DNA from: Allobranchiibius huperziae
GTDB lineage: Bacteria; Actinomycetota; Actinomycetes; Actinomycetales; Dermatophilaceae
DNA: 64,000 nt
Direction of reading: 5' to 3'
NCBI RefSeq assembly: GCF_013410455.1
Contig: NZ_JACCFW010000001.1
Coordinates: 1,132,929-1,196,928 of the forward strand
Position 1 is the first letter of the stretch; every line of letters begins with the position of its first letter. Made by a program: the position numbers and the translations under genes. Positions 55,187-64,000 of the stretch are shown here, piece by piece. The notes under the pieces were generated by a model. The model searched no databases and was not told the DNA's origin. It saw only the letters and a program-made list of their open reading frames with translations.

Positions 55187-56512
55187 GTGATGTTCCTGCT
55201 CGGTGTCGTGCTGATGGTGATCGGCGTCGCCATCTCGATCGCGCTGCACGAACTCGGCCACATGGTGCCCGCCAAGAAATTCGGCGTGAAGGTCACCCAG
55301 TACATGATCGGTTTCGGGCCGACCGTGTTCTCCCGTCGCCGCGGTGAGACCGAGTACGGCGTGAAGGCGATCCCCCTCGGCGGCTACATCCGGATGGTCG
55401 GCATGTTCCCGCCCGCGCCGGGCGAGGACCCCAACCGGGTACGCGCGTCCTCGACCGGCCGCTGGAGCCAGCTGGTCGACCAGGCCCGCGACGCGGCGTT
55501 CGAGGAGATCGAGCCGCACGAGGCTCATCGGGTCTTCTACAAGCTGCCGACCCACCGCAAGGTCATCATCATGTTCGGTGGCCCGTTCATGAACCTGGTC
55601 ATCGCCGCGGTGCTGCTGATCATCATCGCCTGCGGCATCGGCCTGCCCACCCAGGTCACGGCCGACGTCGGCTCGGTGATGCCGTGCCTGGCCAGCAGCT
55701 CCGGCAGCGCCCCGAAGACCTGCCCCACCCCTTCGCCAGCGGCCGCAGCCGGCCTGCGGACCGGTGACCGCATCGAGTCCGTCGACGGCGTCAAGGTGAG
55801 CACTACGACGGGCGCGACGAAGGTCATCCGGGCTCACCCGCAGCAGCAGATCCCGATCGTCGTCCTGCGCGACGGCGTCCGCCGCACCCTGCACATCACG
55901 CCCGCGCTGCGGACCCTGCCCAAGACCGACGCTCAGGGCAACCCGGTCCTCAACTGGTCCGGGCGCACCGAGACCATCCGCGGCGGCCTGATCGGCGCGG
56001 GCATCGGCGGCACGAGCGTCGTACGTCGTCAGCCGCTCACCGACGCGCCCTCCATCGTCGGCGACGGGGTGCGGCAGACCGCATCGGTCTTCGTGAAGAT
56101 CCCGCAGAAGATGGTCGGGGTCTTCAATGCGGCGTTCGGAAGCGGCCAGCGCGACCCGAACGGCCCGATGTCCGTGGTGGGCGTGGGCCGCGTCGCCGGT
56201 GACGTCACGGAGAGCCACCAGGTCTCGATCGTGGACAAGGTGGAGCTGCTGCTCGGACTCCTGGCATCCCTCAACCTGGCCCTCTTCGTCTTCAACCTCG
56301 TCCCGCTGCTGCCGCTCGACGGCGGTCACATCGCCGGTGCGCTGTGGGAGGCCGTCAAACGCCCGATCGCGCGGGCCCGCGGTCTCAAGGGTCCGATCTA
56401 CGTCGACGTCGCCAAGGCGCTGCCGGTCGCGTACGGCGTCTCGATGGTGCTGCTCGTGATGTTCGGGCTGCTCTTCTATGCCGACATCGTCAACCCCGTC
56501 AAACTCAACTGA
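55187..56512 (+). CDS. rseP: Site-2 protease, M50 family (RseP/Rip1-like)
   Basis: 441 residues; GTG at 55187, with an ATG one codon later as alternative. The zinc motif HELGH is in the first membrane helix ([18 protein letters not shown]), and the third metal ligand is in [13 protein letters not shown] near the C-terminus. A PDZ domain lies between ([18 protein letters not shown]). It performs intramembrane cleavage of anti-sigma factors in envelope stress signalling; Mycobacterium Rip1 has the same gene context, between dxr and ispG. Confidence 0.94.
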   Translation: MMFLLGVVLMVIGVAISIALHELGHMVPAKKFGVKVTQYMIGFGPTVFSRRRGETEYGVKAIPLGGYIRMVGMFPPAPGEDPNRVRASSTGRWSQLVDQARDAAFEEIEPHEAHRVFYKLPTHRKVIIMFGGPFMNLVIAAVLLIIIACGIGLPTQVTADVGSVMPCLASSSGSAPKTCPTPSPAAAAGLRTGDRIESVDGVKVSTTTGATKVIRAHPQQQIPIVVLRDGVRRTLHITPALRTLPKTDAQGNPVLNWSGRTETIRGGLIGAGIGGTSVVRRQPLTDAPSIVGDGVRQTASVFVKIPQKMVGVFNAAFGSGQRDPNGPMSVVGVGRVAGDVTESHQVSIVDKVELLLGLLASLNLALFVFNLVPLLPLDGGHIAGALWEAVKRPIARARGLKGPIYVDVAKALPVAYGVSMVLLVMFGLLFYADIVNPVKLN

Positions 56513-56541
56513 CCTCCTTTCGAAGGAATGCTGGCCAACAG

Positions 56542-57699
56542 ATGACCGTCTCGCTCGGTATGCCGTCCGCCCCCGCACCCGTCCTGGCACCGCGCCGCCC
56601 CACCCGCAAGATCAAGGTGGGCAAGGTGTTCGTCGGCGGTGACGCGCCGATCTCCGTGCAGTCCATGTGTACGACCCCGACCACCGACATCAACGCCACG
56701 CTGCAGCAGATCGCCGAGCTGACCGCGTCCGGGTGCGACATCGTGCGCGTCGCCTGCCCCAGCCAGGACGACGCCGACGCGCTGCCCGCGATCGCCCGCA
56801 AGAGCCAGATCCCGGTCATCGCGGACATCCACTTCCAGCCCAAGTACGTCTTCGCGGCGATCGACGCAGGCTGCGCGGCGGTCCGGGTCAACCCGGGCAA
56901 CATCCGCAAGTTCGACGACCAGGTCAAGCAGATCGCCCAGGCCGCCAAGGACGCCGGCGTCTCGATCCGGATCGGCGTGAACGCCGGGTCGCTCGACAAG
57001 CGGATCATGGACAAGTACGGCAAGGCCACGCCCGAGGCGCTGGTCGAGTCGGCCGTCTGGGAGGCCTCGCTCTTCGAGGAGCACGGCTTCCACGACTTCA
57101 AGATCTCGGTCAAGCACAACGACCCGGTGATCATGGTGGCCGCGTACGAGATGCTCTCCGAGCGCGGCGACTGGCCGCTGCACCTGGGCGTGACCGAGGC
57201 CGGACCGGCGTTCCAGGGCACCATCAAGTCCGCGACCGCGTTCGGTGCGCTGCTGTCCAAGGGCATCGGCGACACGATCCGGGTCTCCCTGTCGGCGCCG
57301 CCGGTCGAGGAGGTCAAGGTCGGCAACCAGATCCTGCAGTCGCTCAACCTCAAGCCGCGCAAGCTGGAGATCGTGTCCTGCCCGTCCTGCGGGCGCGCTC
57401 AGGTCGACGTCTACAAGCTCGCGGACGAGGTCACTGCGGGTCTCGAGGGCCTGACGGTGCCGCTGCGGGTGGCTGTCATGGGCTGCGTCGTCAATGGCCC
57501 GGGGGAGGCCCGCGAGGCCGACCTGGGTGTCGCGTCCGGCAACGGCAAGGGCCAGATCTTCGTCAAGGGCGAGGTCGTGCGGACGGTCCCGGAGAGCCAG
57601 ATCGTCGAGACCCTGATCGACGAGGCCATGCGCATCGCCGAGGAGATGGGCGAGCCGGTCGACGGCGAGGGCGGCGCCCCGAGCGTCACGATCAGCTGA
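56542..57699 (+). CDS. ispG: 4-hydroxy-3-methylbut-2-enyl diphosphate synthase
   Basis: 385 residues from the ATG at 56542, after a GAAGGAA site at some distance. The TIM-barrel half shows [29 protein letters not shown] and [10 protein letters not shown]; the ferredoxin-like half holds the 4Fe-4S ligands in CPSCGRAQ and [11 protein letters not shown]. It makes HMBPP from MEcPP in isoprenoid synthesis and needs flavodoxin or ferredoxin. Confidence 0.97.
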   Translation: MTVSLGMPSAPAPVLAPRRPTRKIKVGKVFVGGDAPISVQSMCTTPTTDINATLQQIAELTASGCDIVRVACPSQDDADALPAIARKSQIPVIADIHFQPKYVFAAIDAGCAAVRVNPGNIRKFDDQVKQIAQAAKDAGVSIRIGVNAGSLDKRIMDKYGKATPEALVESAVWEASLFEEHGFHDFKISVKHNDPVIMVAAYEMLSERGDWPLHLGVTEAGPAFQGTIKSATAFGALLSKGIGDTIRVSLSAPPVEEVKVGNQILQSLNLKPRKLEIVSCPSCGRAQVDVYKLADEVTAGLEGLTVPLRVAVMGCVVNGPGEAREADLGVASGNGKGQIFVKGEVVRTVPESQIVETLIDEAMRIAEEMGEPVDGEGGAPSVTIS

Positions 57700-57715
57700 A
57701 GCCCTCGGCGCGGGA

Positions 57716-58255
57716 TCAGACGTCGGCGAGCAGCTGAGTCATCCAGTCGTCGGGGCGCCCCGAGAAGGGTTCCGCGCGGGCACCGACCGCGTCGAAGACG
57801 TAGGCGCAGTCGCGTTCGGCCGCCTGAATCACGTCGTCCGGGTACCCGAACAGCTTCTGATGATCGGCGAACTCGTCCTCGTCGTCGATGAAGACCCGGC
57901 CGTCGTGCTCCCGCACGATGTCGAGGTCGAGGTCGACGAGGGTGAAGACGAAACCGTCGGCGGACCGGGACCAGTCGCCGATGGTGGTGATGTCGACGTA
58001 GGTTTGGATCTGGTGGCCGGGTCCGTTGAACGTCGCGAACCAGCCGCCGTGCGACGCCAGCTTCACCGAGTCGGCCTGGGAGACCACCTCGTACCCGGGG
58101 CGGTGGAACGTCGTACCGCGTCGCATGCCGAGCCACACTCCGTGCTCGTCTGTGCCGAGATAGGTCGTCGGCTCCTGCCAGTGCTCGCGCCCGTCCCACT
58201 TGCGGAAATTCACGAGGACGGGCGTGCCGGGCACGGTCGGAGTCTCGTCGGGCAT
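57716..58255 (-). CDS. DUF402 domain protein
   Basis: 179 residues from the ATG at 58255. Hallmarks of DUF402 are present: VLVNFRKWDGREHW, VYVDITT-like TYVDITTIGDW, FTLVDLDLDIV and VFIDDEDEFADH, with acidic residues that bind divalent cations. Related proteins hydrolyse nucleoside di/triphosphates or act in RNA metabolism. It is convergent with ispG (16-base gap) and divergent from the GNAT gene. Confidence 0.88.
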   Translation of the reverse strand: MPDETPTVPGTPVLVNFRKWDGREHWQEPTTYLGTDEHGVWLGMRRGTTFHRPGYEVVSQADSVKLASHGGWFATFNGPGHQIQTYVDITTIGDWSRSADGFVFTLVDLDLDIVREHDGRVFIDDEDEFADHQKLFGYPDDVIQAAERDCAYVFDAVGARAEPFSGRPDDWMTQLLADV

Positions 58256-58331
58256 GGCGGCGACGCTATCAACCGCAGGGATACTGGTCGTTTGCACCAT
58301 CTCTCCATCCGATCCGAGGCAGGCTGACACC

Positions 58332-59171
58332 GTGTTGCGTACCTCCAGTCCCGCGCGGACCCTCGGGTCGAGCGATTACGACGCCGCGCTCGCGCTGTGT
58401 CGTCAGGACGCGATGGGCAACGTCTTCGTGGGTGCGCGCCTGGTGGAGGGCGGTCCGGCGTTCGCCAGCTCGCTGCTCGGCCTGGGAGGCGCGGAGCTGA
58501 CTGCGATGTGCTGGGTCTCGGCCAACGTCGTGCCCATCTCGTGCAACGACGCCGCACTCGACGTCTTCGCCGCGAAGCTGCGCCGCTACCGGCGCCGGTG
58601 CTCCTCGATCTTCGGCGAGGCGGAGCAGGTGCTCGGCCTGTGGGAGCGGCTCGAGCCGATGTGGGGCACCGCGCGATCCATCAGGCCGGAGCAGCCGATG
58701 ATGGCGGTGACGACGTCGCCGCGCGCGGTCGGACGGCCGATGGACCCGCGGGTACGGCTCGCGCGGGAGGACGAGCTGGACCTGGTGATGCCCGCCTCGG
58801 CGCACATGTTCACCGCCGAGATCGGCTACCCGCCGTACGTGGGATCGGACCAGGACTACCGGCGGATGGTGCGCGGACTGATCCGCGCCGGCCATACCTA
58901 CGTGATCAGCGAGGGCGGCCGCATCATCTTCAAGGCCGACGTCGGGTCGCTGGCCTTCGGCGTCGCGCAGATCCAGGGGGTGTGGGTCGCGCCGCAGGCC
59001 CGCGGGCACGGCATCGCCGAGCCGGCCATGAACGCCGTCGTGCAGCACGTCCAGGATCACCTCGCCCCCGACGTCACCCTCTACGTCAACTCCTACAACG
59101 AGCCGGCGCTGCGCACCTACCAGGCCACCGGTTTCGAGGAGATCGAGACCTTCGCCACCGTCATCCTCTGA
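58332..59171 (+). CDS. GNAT acetyltransferase with DUF4081 N-terminal domain
   Basis: 279 residues; GTG at 58332. The N-terminal 130 residues match the DUF4081 helper domain (VFVGARLVEGG, LTAMCWVSANVVPI), and the C-terminal GNAT domain shows IQGVWVAPQARGHGIAEPA and LYVNSYNEPALRTYQATGF. This gene regularly sits between ispG and proS in actinobacteria. Its acceptor substrate is not known to me. Confidence 0.88.
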   Translation: MLRTSSPARTLGSSDYDAALALCRQDAMGNVFVGARLVEGGPAFASSLLGLGGAELTAMCWVSANVVPISCNDAALDVFAAKLRRYRRRCSSIFGEAEQVLGLWERLEPMWGTARSIRPEQPMMAVTTSPRAVGRPMDPRVRLAREDELDLVMPASAHMFTAEIGYPPYVGSDQDYRRMVRGLIRAGHTYVISEGGRIIFKADVGSLAFGVAQIQGVWVAPQARGHGIAEPAMNAVVQHVQDHLAPDVTLYVNSYNEPALRTYQATGFEEIETFATVIL

Positions 59172-59206
59172 CGGCGCGCGGCGCCGCGTCTGCAAGGGTG
59201 GGCCGC

Positions 59207-59599
59207 ATGCCACCGCTCACCAACGGGACCAAGGTCGTCGCTGCCCTCTTCGCGGGGTCCAGCGTGATCCACACGTTCCGCCCGCAGGTCTTCGAGGACA
59301 CCGTCCCGCACTTCCTGCCCTACCACCGCGAACTGGTCTACCTGTCCGGCGCCGCCGAGATCCTGTGCGCTGCGGGACTGATGGTGCCGCGCACGCGGCA
59401 ATACGCCGCGATCGCGTCCGCGGCGCTGCTCGTGGCGGTCCTCCCGGCGAACGTGCAGATGGTCGTGGACGCCGGTGAGGACCTGGTCCGCAACGGCGCC
59501 ACCACGGCGCGAGGCGTGACGCTCGGGGTGCTGCTCGTGCGTCTGCCGCTGCAGTGGCCGCTGGTCCGCTGGGCATGGAAGGCACGGCGGGCTCGGTAA
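59207..59599 (+). CDS. DoxX-like small membrane protein
   Basis: 130 residues with about four hydrophobic segments. The motifs LFAGSSVIHTFRP, HRELVYLSGAAEILCAAGLM and LPANVQMVVDAG match the DoxX/DUF4267-like group of four-helix membrane proteins. Function is unclear; relatives have been linked to redox stress. Convergent with the folP-like gene after a 19-base gap. Confidence 0.8.
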   Translation: MPPLTNGTKVVAALFAGSSVIHTFRPQVFEDTVPHFLPYHRELVYLSGAAEILCAAGLMVPRTRQYAAIASAALLVAVLPANVQMVVDAGEDLVRNGATTARGVTLGVLLVRLPLQWPLVRWAWKARRAR

Positions 59600-59618
59600 C
59601 GCACGACCGGCGCGTCGT

Positions 59619-60584
59619 TCACCCTTCGGCTGCGCCCGGTTCGGCTGATCGGTCCGGTTCGCCGCGTACCGCGCGCTGCGGCTCCCGGTCACCGCGGATC
59701 ACCGCCACCATGTCGAGGACGCGTCGGGTCGCCAGTACGTCGTGGGTGCGGAAGACCGTGGCGCCCTGCCAGGCCGCCACGGCGGTGGCAGCGAGCCCGG
59801 CCTCCAACCGCTGATCGGTCGGCAGGTCGAGGGTCTCGCCCAGGAAGTCCTTTCGTGAGATCGCCTGCAGCACAGGGAAACCCAGGGCAACCACGTCCGA
59901 CGTACGCCGCAGCAGGCTCAGGGAGTGCCGTGTCGTCTTGCCGAAGTCGAGGGTCGGGTCGATGAGGATCCGCTCTCGGGGGATGCCCGCGTCCATGGCG
60001 ACGCGAGCGGCCCCGGTGAGCTGAGAGCGGACGTCGCGCAGCAGGGCCTCCTCCTCATCGGCGTCGCTGACGTCGCCGCCGTCGGTCCGGGCGTAGCGCA
60101 CCGCGACCGGATCGGTGCGCGGCGGCAGTCCACCGGTGTGCGAGCACACGATGCCGGCGCCCATCCGCGCGGCCACATCTACCAGCAGCTGGTCGTGGCC
60201 GGCCCACGTGTCGTTGATCAGGTCGACCACACCCTCGGCCGCCTGTGCCACCTCGCTGCGCCAGGTGTCCAGGCTCAGCACGAGGTGCGGGTACGCCGTG
60301 CGCGCAGCCTCGAGGAACGGCAGCACCCTGCGGCGTTCCAGTGCTGCGTCGACCGCCGGGCCCTCCTGGCCGGCCCGCACTCCGCCAACGTCGATGATGT
60401 CGGCACCGTCGGCGACCGCCAGGTGCAGCGCATCGATGGCCGCGGACAGGTCGTGGTGGCGGTTGCCCTCCCAGAACGAGTCCGGCGTGCGGTTGACGAT
60501 CGCCATCACGGCGGGGTTCGCGGCGTCGTAGGTGCGGCCGCGCAGCACCAGCGCCGCGGGCGGCGGGGTCGCGCTCAGTCCCAC
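59619..60584 (-). CDS. Dihydropteroate synthase family protein, FolP2-like
   Basis: 321 residues from a GTG at 60584, which overlaps the stop of the upstream gene by ten bases. TIM-barrel DHPS motifs are recognisable: MAIVNRTPDSFW, DIIDVGGVRAGQEGPAV, LSLDTWRSEVA and IDPTLDFGKTTRHSLSLL, and SRKDFLGETLDLPTDQRL. The wording of these blocks follows mycobacterial FolP2 rather than FolP1, and FolP2 has not been shown to replace FolP1 in folate synthesis. A C-terminal tail of about 25 charged residues is extra. No other folate genes are adjacent. Confidence 0.85.
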   Translation of the reverse strand: MGLSATPPPAALVLRGRTYDAANPAVMAIVNRTPDSFWEGNRHHDLSAAIDALHLAVADGADIIDVGGVRAGQEGPAVDAALERRRVLPFLEAARTAYPHLVLSLDTWRSEVAQAAEGVVDLINDTWAGHDQLLVDVAARMGAGIVCSHTGGLPPRTDPVAVRYARTDGGDVSDADEEEALLRDVRSQLTGAARVAMDAGIPRERILIDPTLDFGKTTRHSLSLLRRTSDVVALGFPVLQAISRKDFLGETLDLPTDQRLEAGLAATAVAAWQGATVFRTHDVLATRRVLDMVAVIRGDREPQRAVRGEPDRSAEPGAAEG

Positions 60585-61342
60585 GTCACCTTCATCCGGT
60601 CGCGCCAGAGGGAGAGCACATCGCGCCCCTCCCAGCGGATCTGCGCACCACGGTTCCACAGCGCCAGATAGAGCTCCACGGCCGTGCCCTCGATCGCGGC
60701 GTCGGGGTGATCCGCGGTCCGGTCGCGCTGCGCCACCGGCAGCTCGTCTCCGAAGGAGAGAAGCCACGAGTCGCCGGTGTCCGTGCTGTGCACCGTGACG
60801 GTCACGGGGCTACTGGAGCGCAGATCGAACCTGCGCCGAGGCATGAAGGAACACAACAGCTCATCCACGCCGTCCGCCGCGAAGCCCGGTGACAGGTCCA
60901 CCTCGTCGGCATCCGCCCGCTGGCCGAGCCGCGCGGCGAGGGCGTCGATCGAGTGGATGGTGGTCTCGTGACACTGTCGTCGCGCCCAGCTGTCGCGGCC
61001 GCCCATCGGGCTCTCCATGAAGAACGCGACATCCGCGTCGGCGGGAACGGCCCGCAGGCAGCCGACGAGCTCATCGCACCCGTCCTGCAGCCAGACGCCG
61101 GGATCGATGGTCTCCAGACCCTCCCGTTCCACCTCCTCGGTGTCGGTCTCGGGGCCACCCGCCAGCACGCCCGCGGCCCACCGGTGCACCATGCCCTGAT
61201 GGGCGACGAGGTGGCCCACGTTCCACTGGGGACAGGTGGGGACGGTCGCGAGCGACCCGGCCTGCCAGGCCTCTTCGCGCAGACGGGCGGTCGCCTCGTG
61301 GATGCCGTCGAGGTAGGTCTCGAAGCTCAGGGTCGACGCCAT
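60575..61342 (-). CDS. Maleylpyruvate isomerase family, mycothiol-dependent-type protein
   Basis: 255 residues from the ATG at 61342. The N-terminal DinB/MDMPI-like bundle has CPQWNVGHLVAHQGMVHRWA and ARRQCHETTIHSID, which supply the three metal-binding His residues. The C-terminal MDMPI domain contains VTVTVHSTDTGDSW and AIEGTAVELYLALWNR. Characterised members isomerise maleylpyruvate with mycothiol; most are of unknown specificity. Overlaps the folP-like gene, so co-expression is likely. Confidence 0.88.
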   Translation of the reverse strand: MASTLSFETYLDGIHEATARLREEAWQAGSLATVPTCPQWNVGHLVAHQGMVHRWAAGVLAGGPETDTEEVEREGLETIDPGVWLQDGCDELVGCLRAVPADADVAFFMESPMGGRDSWARRQCHETTIHSIDALAARLGQRADADEVDLSPGFAADGVDELLCSFMPRRRFDLRSSSPVTVTVHSTDTGDSWLLSFGDELPVAQRDRTADHPDAAIEGTAVELYLALWNRGAQIRWEGRDVLSLWRDRMKVTWD

Positions 61343-61382
61343 GGCGACGACGCTACCTCCGCTCCCGGCTAATCTCCGCCAG

Positions 61383-63050
61383 ATGAGCCATGCGGACCCG
61401 TTCGAGCGCAGCCCCGACAATCAACCGCCACCCCTGGAGGGCTACGACGCGATCGCCTCGGACGCCGCGCTGCTGGATGCGATCCGGGCCCAGGCGCCCG
61501 AGGGTGGGGGCGCTGAGATCCTCGCGTCGTTGCGGGAGCTCGGCACCGCCGCCGGCTCGGCGGAAGCGCGCGAACACGGTCGGCTCGCCAATGCCCACCC
61601 GCCCGTGCTGCGTACGGCGGACCGGTTCGGCCTCCGCATCGACGAGGTGGAGTTCCACCCCAGCTGGCACTGGATGCTGCGCACGGGTGTCGGTCTGGGG
61701 CTCGCCGGAGCCGCGTGGACCTCGGACGAGCCGGACGCCCACCTGAGGCGCGCTGCCGGTTTCGTCGCGTGGACCGGGATCGAGCCCGGCCACGCCTGCC
61801 CCATGACGATGACCTACGCCGCCGTGCCCGCGCTCGCGGCCGACCCCGCCCAGGCCGCCCGGTGGACCGCGCTGCTGGCCTCTGCGACGTACGACCCAGG
61901 ACTGCGCGAGCCCACCGGCAAGGCGGGACTGCTCGCCGGCATGGGCATGACCGAGAAGCAGGGCGGATCCGACGTCCGCACGAACAGCACTGTGGCCACG
62001 GCTCGTTCGTCAGGTGACTACACGCTGCGCGGGCACAAGTGGTTCACCTCCGCGCCGATGAACGACCTGTTCTTCGTGCTCGCGCAGGCACCCGGCGGGC
62101 TCAGCTGCTTCGTCGTGCCGCGGGTGCGCCCCGACGGCTCGCGCAACGCGGTGCGCATCGTCCGGCTCAAGGACAAGCTCGGTAACCGGTCGAACGCGTC
62201 GGCCGAGCTGGAGTTCGAGGACGCGCACGCCGTACGGCTAGGAGAGGAGGGCCGCGGGGTGCGCACCATCATCGAGATGGTGGCCGCCACCCGGCTGGAC
62301 TGCGTCCTCGGGTCGGCGGCCTTGATGCGGCGAGCGGTCGCGGAGGCGAGCTGGCACGCGGCGCACCGGTCGGCGTTCGGTTCGGTGCTCATCGAGAAGC
62401 CCGCGATGTCAGGTGTGATCGCCGATCTGGCGCTGGAATCGGAGGGGGCGACCATGCTGGCGTTGCGCCTCGCGCACTCGGTCGACAGGCGCACGGATCC
62501 GCACGAGATCGCGCTACGGCGGATCGCACTGCCGCTCGCGAAGTTCTGGGTCTGCAAGCGCACGCCGCCGGTGTGCGTCGAGGCGATGGAGTGCCTGGGT
62601 GGCAACGGGTACGTCGAGGAGTCGGGCATGCCGCTGCTGGTGCGCGAGTCGCCGCTCAACTCGATCTGGGAGGGCAGCGGAAACGTCAACGCGCTGGACG
62701 TGCTCCGTGCGGCGACCCGTTCGCCCGATGCGGTGCAGGCGTGGCGTGACGAGGTGGCACTCGCTGGAGCGGCAGCTCTGGATGCCGCTGCGGAATCGGT
62801 GGTCGACGAACTGCGCGCTGCAGCAGCGGATCCCGTGACGGGAGAGGGACGGGCGCGGCGGATCGCCGCACGGATGGCGGTCGTGCTGCAGGGCTCGTTG
62901 CTGGCGCGGCACAGCCCGTCGTACGTCGCCGACGCGTTCCTCGCGTCCCGGGTCGAGGGCGGCGACCGCGGGGTATTCGGGGCGCTGCCGCCGAGCGTGG
63001 GTCCTACGGACACCGCGGCCATCGTGCGTCGCGCCCTCCCGCACCCCTGA
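61383..63050 (+). CDS. Acyl-CoA dehydrogenase family protein, AidB-like
   Basis: 555 residues from the ATG at 61383, longer than the 380 of ordinary acyl-CoA dehydrogenases and close to AidB. Visible blocks are GMGMTEKQGGSDVRTNST (FAD-binding middle domain), GHKWFTSAPMNDLFFVLAQ, KDKLGNRSNASAELEF, CVEAMECLGGNGYVEESGM and SPLNSIWEGSGNVNALDVLR. AidB of E. coli is induced by alkylation and binds DNA and flavin; isovaleryl-CoA activity is weak. Divergent from the MDMPI gene with a 40-base gap. Confidence 0.88.
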   Translation: MSHADPFERSPDNQPPPLEGYDAIASDAALLDAIRAQAPEGGGAEILASLRELGTAAGSAEAREHGRLANAHPPVLRTADRFGLRIDEVEFHPSWHWMLRTGVGLGLAGAAWTSDEPDAHLRRAAGFVAWTGIEPGHACPMTMTYAAVPALAADPAQAARWTALLASATYDPGLREPTGKAGLLAGMGMTEKQGGSDVRTNSTVATARSSGDYTLRGHKWFTSAPMNDLFFVLAQAPGGLSCFVVPRVRPDGSRNAVRIVRLKDKLGNRSNASAELEFEDAHAVRLGEEGRGVRTIIEMVAATRLDCVLGSAALMRRAVAEASWHAAHRSAFGSVLIEKPAMSGVIADLALESEGATMLALRLAHSVDRRTDPHEIALRRIALPLAKFWVCKRTPPVCVEAMECLGGNGYVEESGMPLLVRESPLNSIWEGSGNVNALDVLRAATRSPDAVQAWRDEVALAGAAALDAAAESVVDELRAAAADPVTGEGRARRIAARMAVVLQGSLLARHSPSYVADAFLASRVEGGDRGVFGALPPSVGPTDTAAIVRRALPHP

Positions 63051-63161
63051 CCCTTCCGCTCGACGGGGAGGGGGTGGGCGGAAACTCGGGAGAGGGACGC
63101 CTCGCCGGGCGGATATCCTCGTGGCGACCCGTTCACCGCACCGATCAAGGAGTGCCCACCC

Positions 63162-64000
63162 GTGGCCCTGCGCATGTCGACCCTGTTCCTGCGAACCCTG
63201 CGCGAGGACCCGGCCGACGCGGAGCTGCCCGGGCACAAGCTGCTCGTGCGCGCCGGGTACGTACGCCGTGTCGCCCCCGGCATCTACACCTGGCTGCCCC
63301 TTGGCATGAAGGTGCTGGCCAAGGTTGAGGGGATCATCCGCGAGGAGATGGAGCAGATCGGGTCGCAGGAGGTGCGCTTCCCGGCCCTGCTCCCGCGCGA
63401 GCCGTACGACCTCACCGGGCGGTGGAACGAGTACGGACCCAATCTGTTCCGGCTGCAGGACCGCAAGGACGCCGACCTGCTGCTCGGCCCCACCCACGAG
63501 GAGATGTTCGCGCTCGCCGTCCGGGACGCCTACTCCTCCTACAAGGACCTGCCGCTCAGCCTCTTCCAGATCCAGAACAAGTACCGTGACGAGGCGCGCC
63601 CGCGCGCCGGCATCCTGCGCGGCCGCGAGTTCATCATGAAGGACTCCTACTCCTTCGACATCGACCAGGCCGGGCTGCAGAAGTCCTACGACTCGCACCG
63701 CGAGGCCTACATCAGGATCTTCCAGCGCCTCGGCTTCGAGTACGTCATCGTGCAGGCCGACTCCGGCGCGATGGGAGGTTCGGCGTCCGAGGAGTTCCTC
63801 GCGGTCAGTCCGCACGGCGAGGACACCTTCGTGCGCGACGAATCCGGGTACGCCGCCAACGTCGAGGCCGTCGTCGTGCCCCAGGCCGCCGAGGTCGAGG
63901 TGACCGCCGGCCCGGCGCATGTCGAGGACACCCCCGACACGCCCACCATCGAGACCCTCGTGGCCGCGCTCAACGCGAAGCACCCCCGCGACGACGGCCG
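63162..64000 (+). CDS. proS: Prolyl-tRNA synthetase, 5' part (runs off the window)
   Basis: The first 279 codons are present; the rest lies beyond base 64000. GTG at 63162 has AAGGAG nine bases upstream; an ATG four codons later is possible. Class II motifs: [20 protein letters not shown] with [10 protein letters not shown] (motif 1 region), [14 protein letters not shown] (motif 2) and [36 protein letters not shown] and the start of the editing insertion domain mark the bacterial-type enzyme. It charges tRNA-Pro. Confidence 0.95.
   Translation, partial: MALRMSTLFLRTLREDPADAELPGHKLLVRAGYVRRVAPGIYTWLPLGMKVLAKVEGIIREEMEQIGSQEVRFPALLPREPYDLTGRWNEYGPNLFRLQDRKDADLLLGPTHEEMFALAVRDAYSSYKDLPLSLFQIQNKYRDEARPRAGILRGREFIMKDSYSFDIDQAGLQKSYDSHREAYIRIFQRLGFEYVIVQADSGAMGGSASEEFLAVSPHGEDTFVRDESGYAANVEAVVVPQAAEVEVTAGPAHVEDTPDTPTIETLVAALNAKHPRDDG

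Overview
The window is GC-rich, densely coding DNA from a high-GC Actinomycetota, most likely the order Micrococcales (Dermacoccaceae or Intrasporangiaceae are my best guess; this is inference from gene order and protein style, not a computed placement). Supporting signs are the rpsP-rimM-trmD-rplS-lepB-rnhB-yraN-comM-dprA-xerC-rpsB-tsf-pyrH-frr-cdsA-rlmN-dxr-rseP-ispG-proS backbone, many GTG starts, ATGA/GTGA overlaps, a RamB-type regulator beside the glyoxylate genes, a mycothiol-type MDMPI protein and WXG100-like proteins. No tRNA, rRNA, CRISPR array, transposase or prophage gene was recognised.

Layout. 0-4.7 kb: the end of an amidohydrolase, a GNAT acetyltransferase fused to what looks like a dead P-loop domain, and a large secreted GH15 glucodextranase-like enzyme. 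4.8-9.8 kb: the glyoxylate shunt (aceB and aceA on the minus strand) with a divergent RamB-family regulator. 9.9-12.1 kb: a CapA-like lipoprotein and a ketopantoate-reductase-like enzyme. 12.2-20.9 kb: the S16-to-RNase HII translation cluster, interrupted by an MFS/DUF2752/DUF4190 insert, with a TrmD-GNAT fusion and two signal peptidases I. 20.7-26.1 kb: a 65-bp tandem repeat, a frameshifted secreted phytase/esterase-like gene, then yraN-comM-dprA-xerC, with comM also frameshifted. 26.1-29.7 kb: a membrane HTH protein with an NBR1-Ig-like domain, two secreted SH3/cysteine-hydrolase proteins and an M23 peptidase. 29.7-31.8 kb: an SMP-30 lactonase-like enzyme and an aminotransferase. 32-37.9 kb: rpsB-tsf-pyrH-frr-cdsA-rlmN, with an unusual 458-bp spacer between tsf and pyrH.

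37.9-53.9 kb is a 16-kb accessory block that separates rlmN from dxr, which often lie close together in related bacteria. It holds a LOG-like protein, propionyl-CoA synthetase, an enoyl-reductase-like oxidoreductase, an AlkZ-like winged-helix protein, an amine/GABA degradation set (Lrp regulator, aminotransferase, two aldehyde dehydrogenases) interleaved with L-serine dehydratase, a DUF222/HNH nuclease, and a compact three-gene operon of WXG100-like helical proteins. The isoprenoid genes dxr and ispG, with rseP between them, then DUF402, GNAT, DoxX, FolP2-like, MDMPI and AidB-like genes lead to proS, which runs off the end.

The most interesting signals are the translationally coupled WXG100-like operon upstream of dxr; paired TCCACA-type boxes shared by the upstream regions of yraN-comM-dprA, the M23 gene and the HNH/WXG operons; the TrmD-GNAT and GNAT-P-loop fusions; two apparent single-base frameshifts; and several hairpin-forming tandem repeats at gene ends whose loops share a GAGCG-AGCG core.
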